The notes under the pieces were generated by a model, which did no database searches, was not told the origin of the DNA, and saw only the letters and a list, made by a program, of their open reading frames with translations. This document shows, one piece after another, positions 21,331 through 21,745 of a DNA stretch of 21,745 nt. This DNA comes from a virus: the IMG/VR virus record IMGVR_UViG_3300031565_000437, positions 1-21,745 of that record, one strand, 5' to 3'. A program made the translations under genes and the position numbers. Numbering within the stretch: the stretch's first letter is position 1; every line of letters starts with the position of its first letter.

Positions 21331-21745
21331 TTATTTACCTACTTTTGCAATTGCTGCAACAGGAATTTTAGGTTTCGCTTCGTCTAATTCCTTTTTTTCT
21401 TCCTTTTTACCCTCTTCTTCACCTTCTTCTTCACCCTTTTCGAATTCAGGACTTTCTTTCTTCTCATGCTCCTTACCTTCTTCGTCTTTTTCGTCTTCCT
21501 TTTCACCCTTTTTCTTGTCGAAATTCCATTCTTGGAGATTTTCAGGGTCAAGTTCACCAGTTTCAATATCAACTACTTCTGAGTCTTCAGCAGGAGCTTC
21601 TTCAGCTTCCCCATGAAGCATAGCGTAGAGTTCATCAACCTTTGCCGTTAATTCCGCAAGTTTTTCTTCTGGAGATTTTTCCTCAACTGGTTCTTCAGCA
21701 GGTACTTCAGCACCCATCTCAGCACCCATCTCAGGAGAAACTTCC
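21331..21745 (-). CDS. C-terminal part of an acidic Ala/Glu/Lys-rich protein (5' end outside window)
   Basis: The frame is open to the right edge of the window, so the start is missing; at least 137 residues are visible. An in-frame ATG at 21729 is part of an internal MGAEMGAE repeat and need not be the start. The visible part has an Ala/Pro/Glu-rich stretch (AEVPAEEPVEEK), a short helix (KLAELTAKVDELYAML), an acidic linker (EEAPAEDSEVVDIETGELD), then a long Lys/Glu-rich low-complexity run, ending KPKIPVAAIAKVGK. It looks like a disordered prohead-core or internal head protein. The AEEAPAED stretch is shared with the 830-aa protein and identical over 23 bp of DNA. No conserved domain is visible. 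Confidence 0.72.
   Translation of the reverse strand, partial: EVSPEMGAEMGAEVPAEEPVEEKSPEEKLAELTAKVDELYAMLHGEAEEAPAEDSEVVDIETGELDPENLQEWNFDKKKGEKEDEKDEEGKEHEKKESPEFEKGEEEGEEEGKKEEKKELDEAKPKIPVAAIAKVGK

Noticed and set aside
1-21745. tRNA genes, CRISPR arrays, insertion sequences, introns or inteins
   Set aside because: I saw no cloverleaf-like sequence, regularly spaced repeat array, transposase, terminal inverted repeats, or interruption of the conserved proteins.

Overview
The window looks like part of the head-and-packaging (structural) module of a T4-superfamily contractile-tailed phage. The evidence is a set of recognisable T4-type proteins: large terminase (gp17-like), portal (gp20-like), prohead protease (gp21-like), prohead core scaffold (gp22-like) and major capsid protein (gp23-like). 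The DNA is AT-rich. A host in the Bacteroidota is suggested by three things: start codons lacking Shine-Dalgarno sequences, a phage-encoded signal peptide ending in the ...FAQ form typical of that phylum, and one TAnnTTTG-type promoter candidate. This host call is inference; the sequence cannot name a species.

Layout: almost everything is on the minus strand, so it is transcribed from high to low coordinates. In that order: a truncated acidic protein (21745-21331), a nucleotidyltransferase-fold protein (21307-20471), an 82-aa protein (20474-20226), a very acidic repeat-containing 830-aa protein (20149-17657), a bidirectional terminator, a two-helix membrane protein (17570-17151), a 157-aa unknown (17094-16621), large terminase (16502-14409), portal (14337-12343) and a 258-aa helical protein (12271-11495). 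A 5.4-kb plus-strand gene (6117-11498) follows, encoding a giant baseplate-hub-like protein with a C-terminal GH25 muramidase. The minus-strand series then resumes with a membrane coiled-coil protein (6023-5613), a 49-aa miniprotein (5602-5453), prohead protease (5416-4700), scaffold (4567-3005), major capsid protein (2978-1272), a terminator, a secreted 165-aa protein (1196-699) and a single-pass membrane protein (721-212). The end of another plus-strand gene occupies 1-225.

How it fits together: the gp20 - core candidate - gp21 - gp22 - gp23 order of T4 is kept. The sheath and tube genes that lie between gp17 and gp20 in T4 are absent, and the hub/lysozyme gene is inserted in inverted orientation in the middle. 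Portal, scaffold and capsid protein would build the prohead, the protease would mature it, and the terminase would fill it. The hub/muramidase would sit at the tail tip and cut peptidoglycan during infection.

The most striking signal is a 9-bp motif, GTATTTATA (or CTATTTATA), found close upstream of almost every gene or gene group on both strands, always in the same orientation relative to the gene. It is the reverse complement of the classic T4 late promoter TATAAATA. Genes lacking it nearly all abut or overlap the gene in front. It is probably the late promoter of this phage in an unexpected form.
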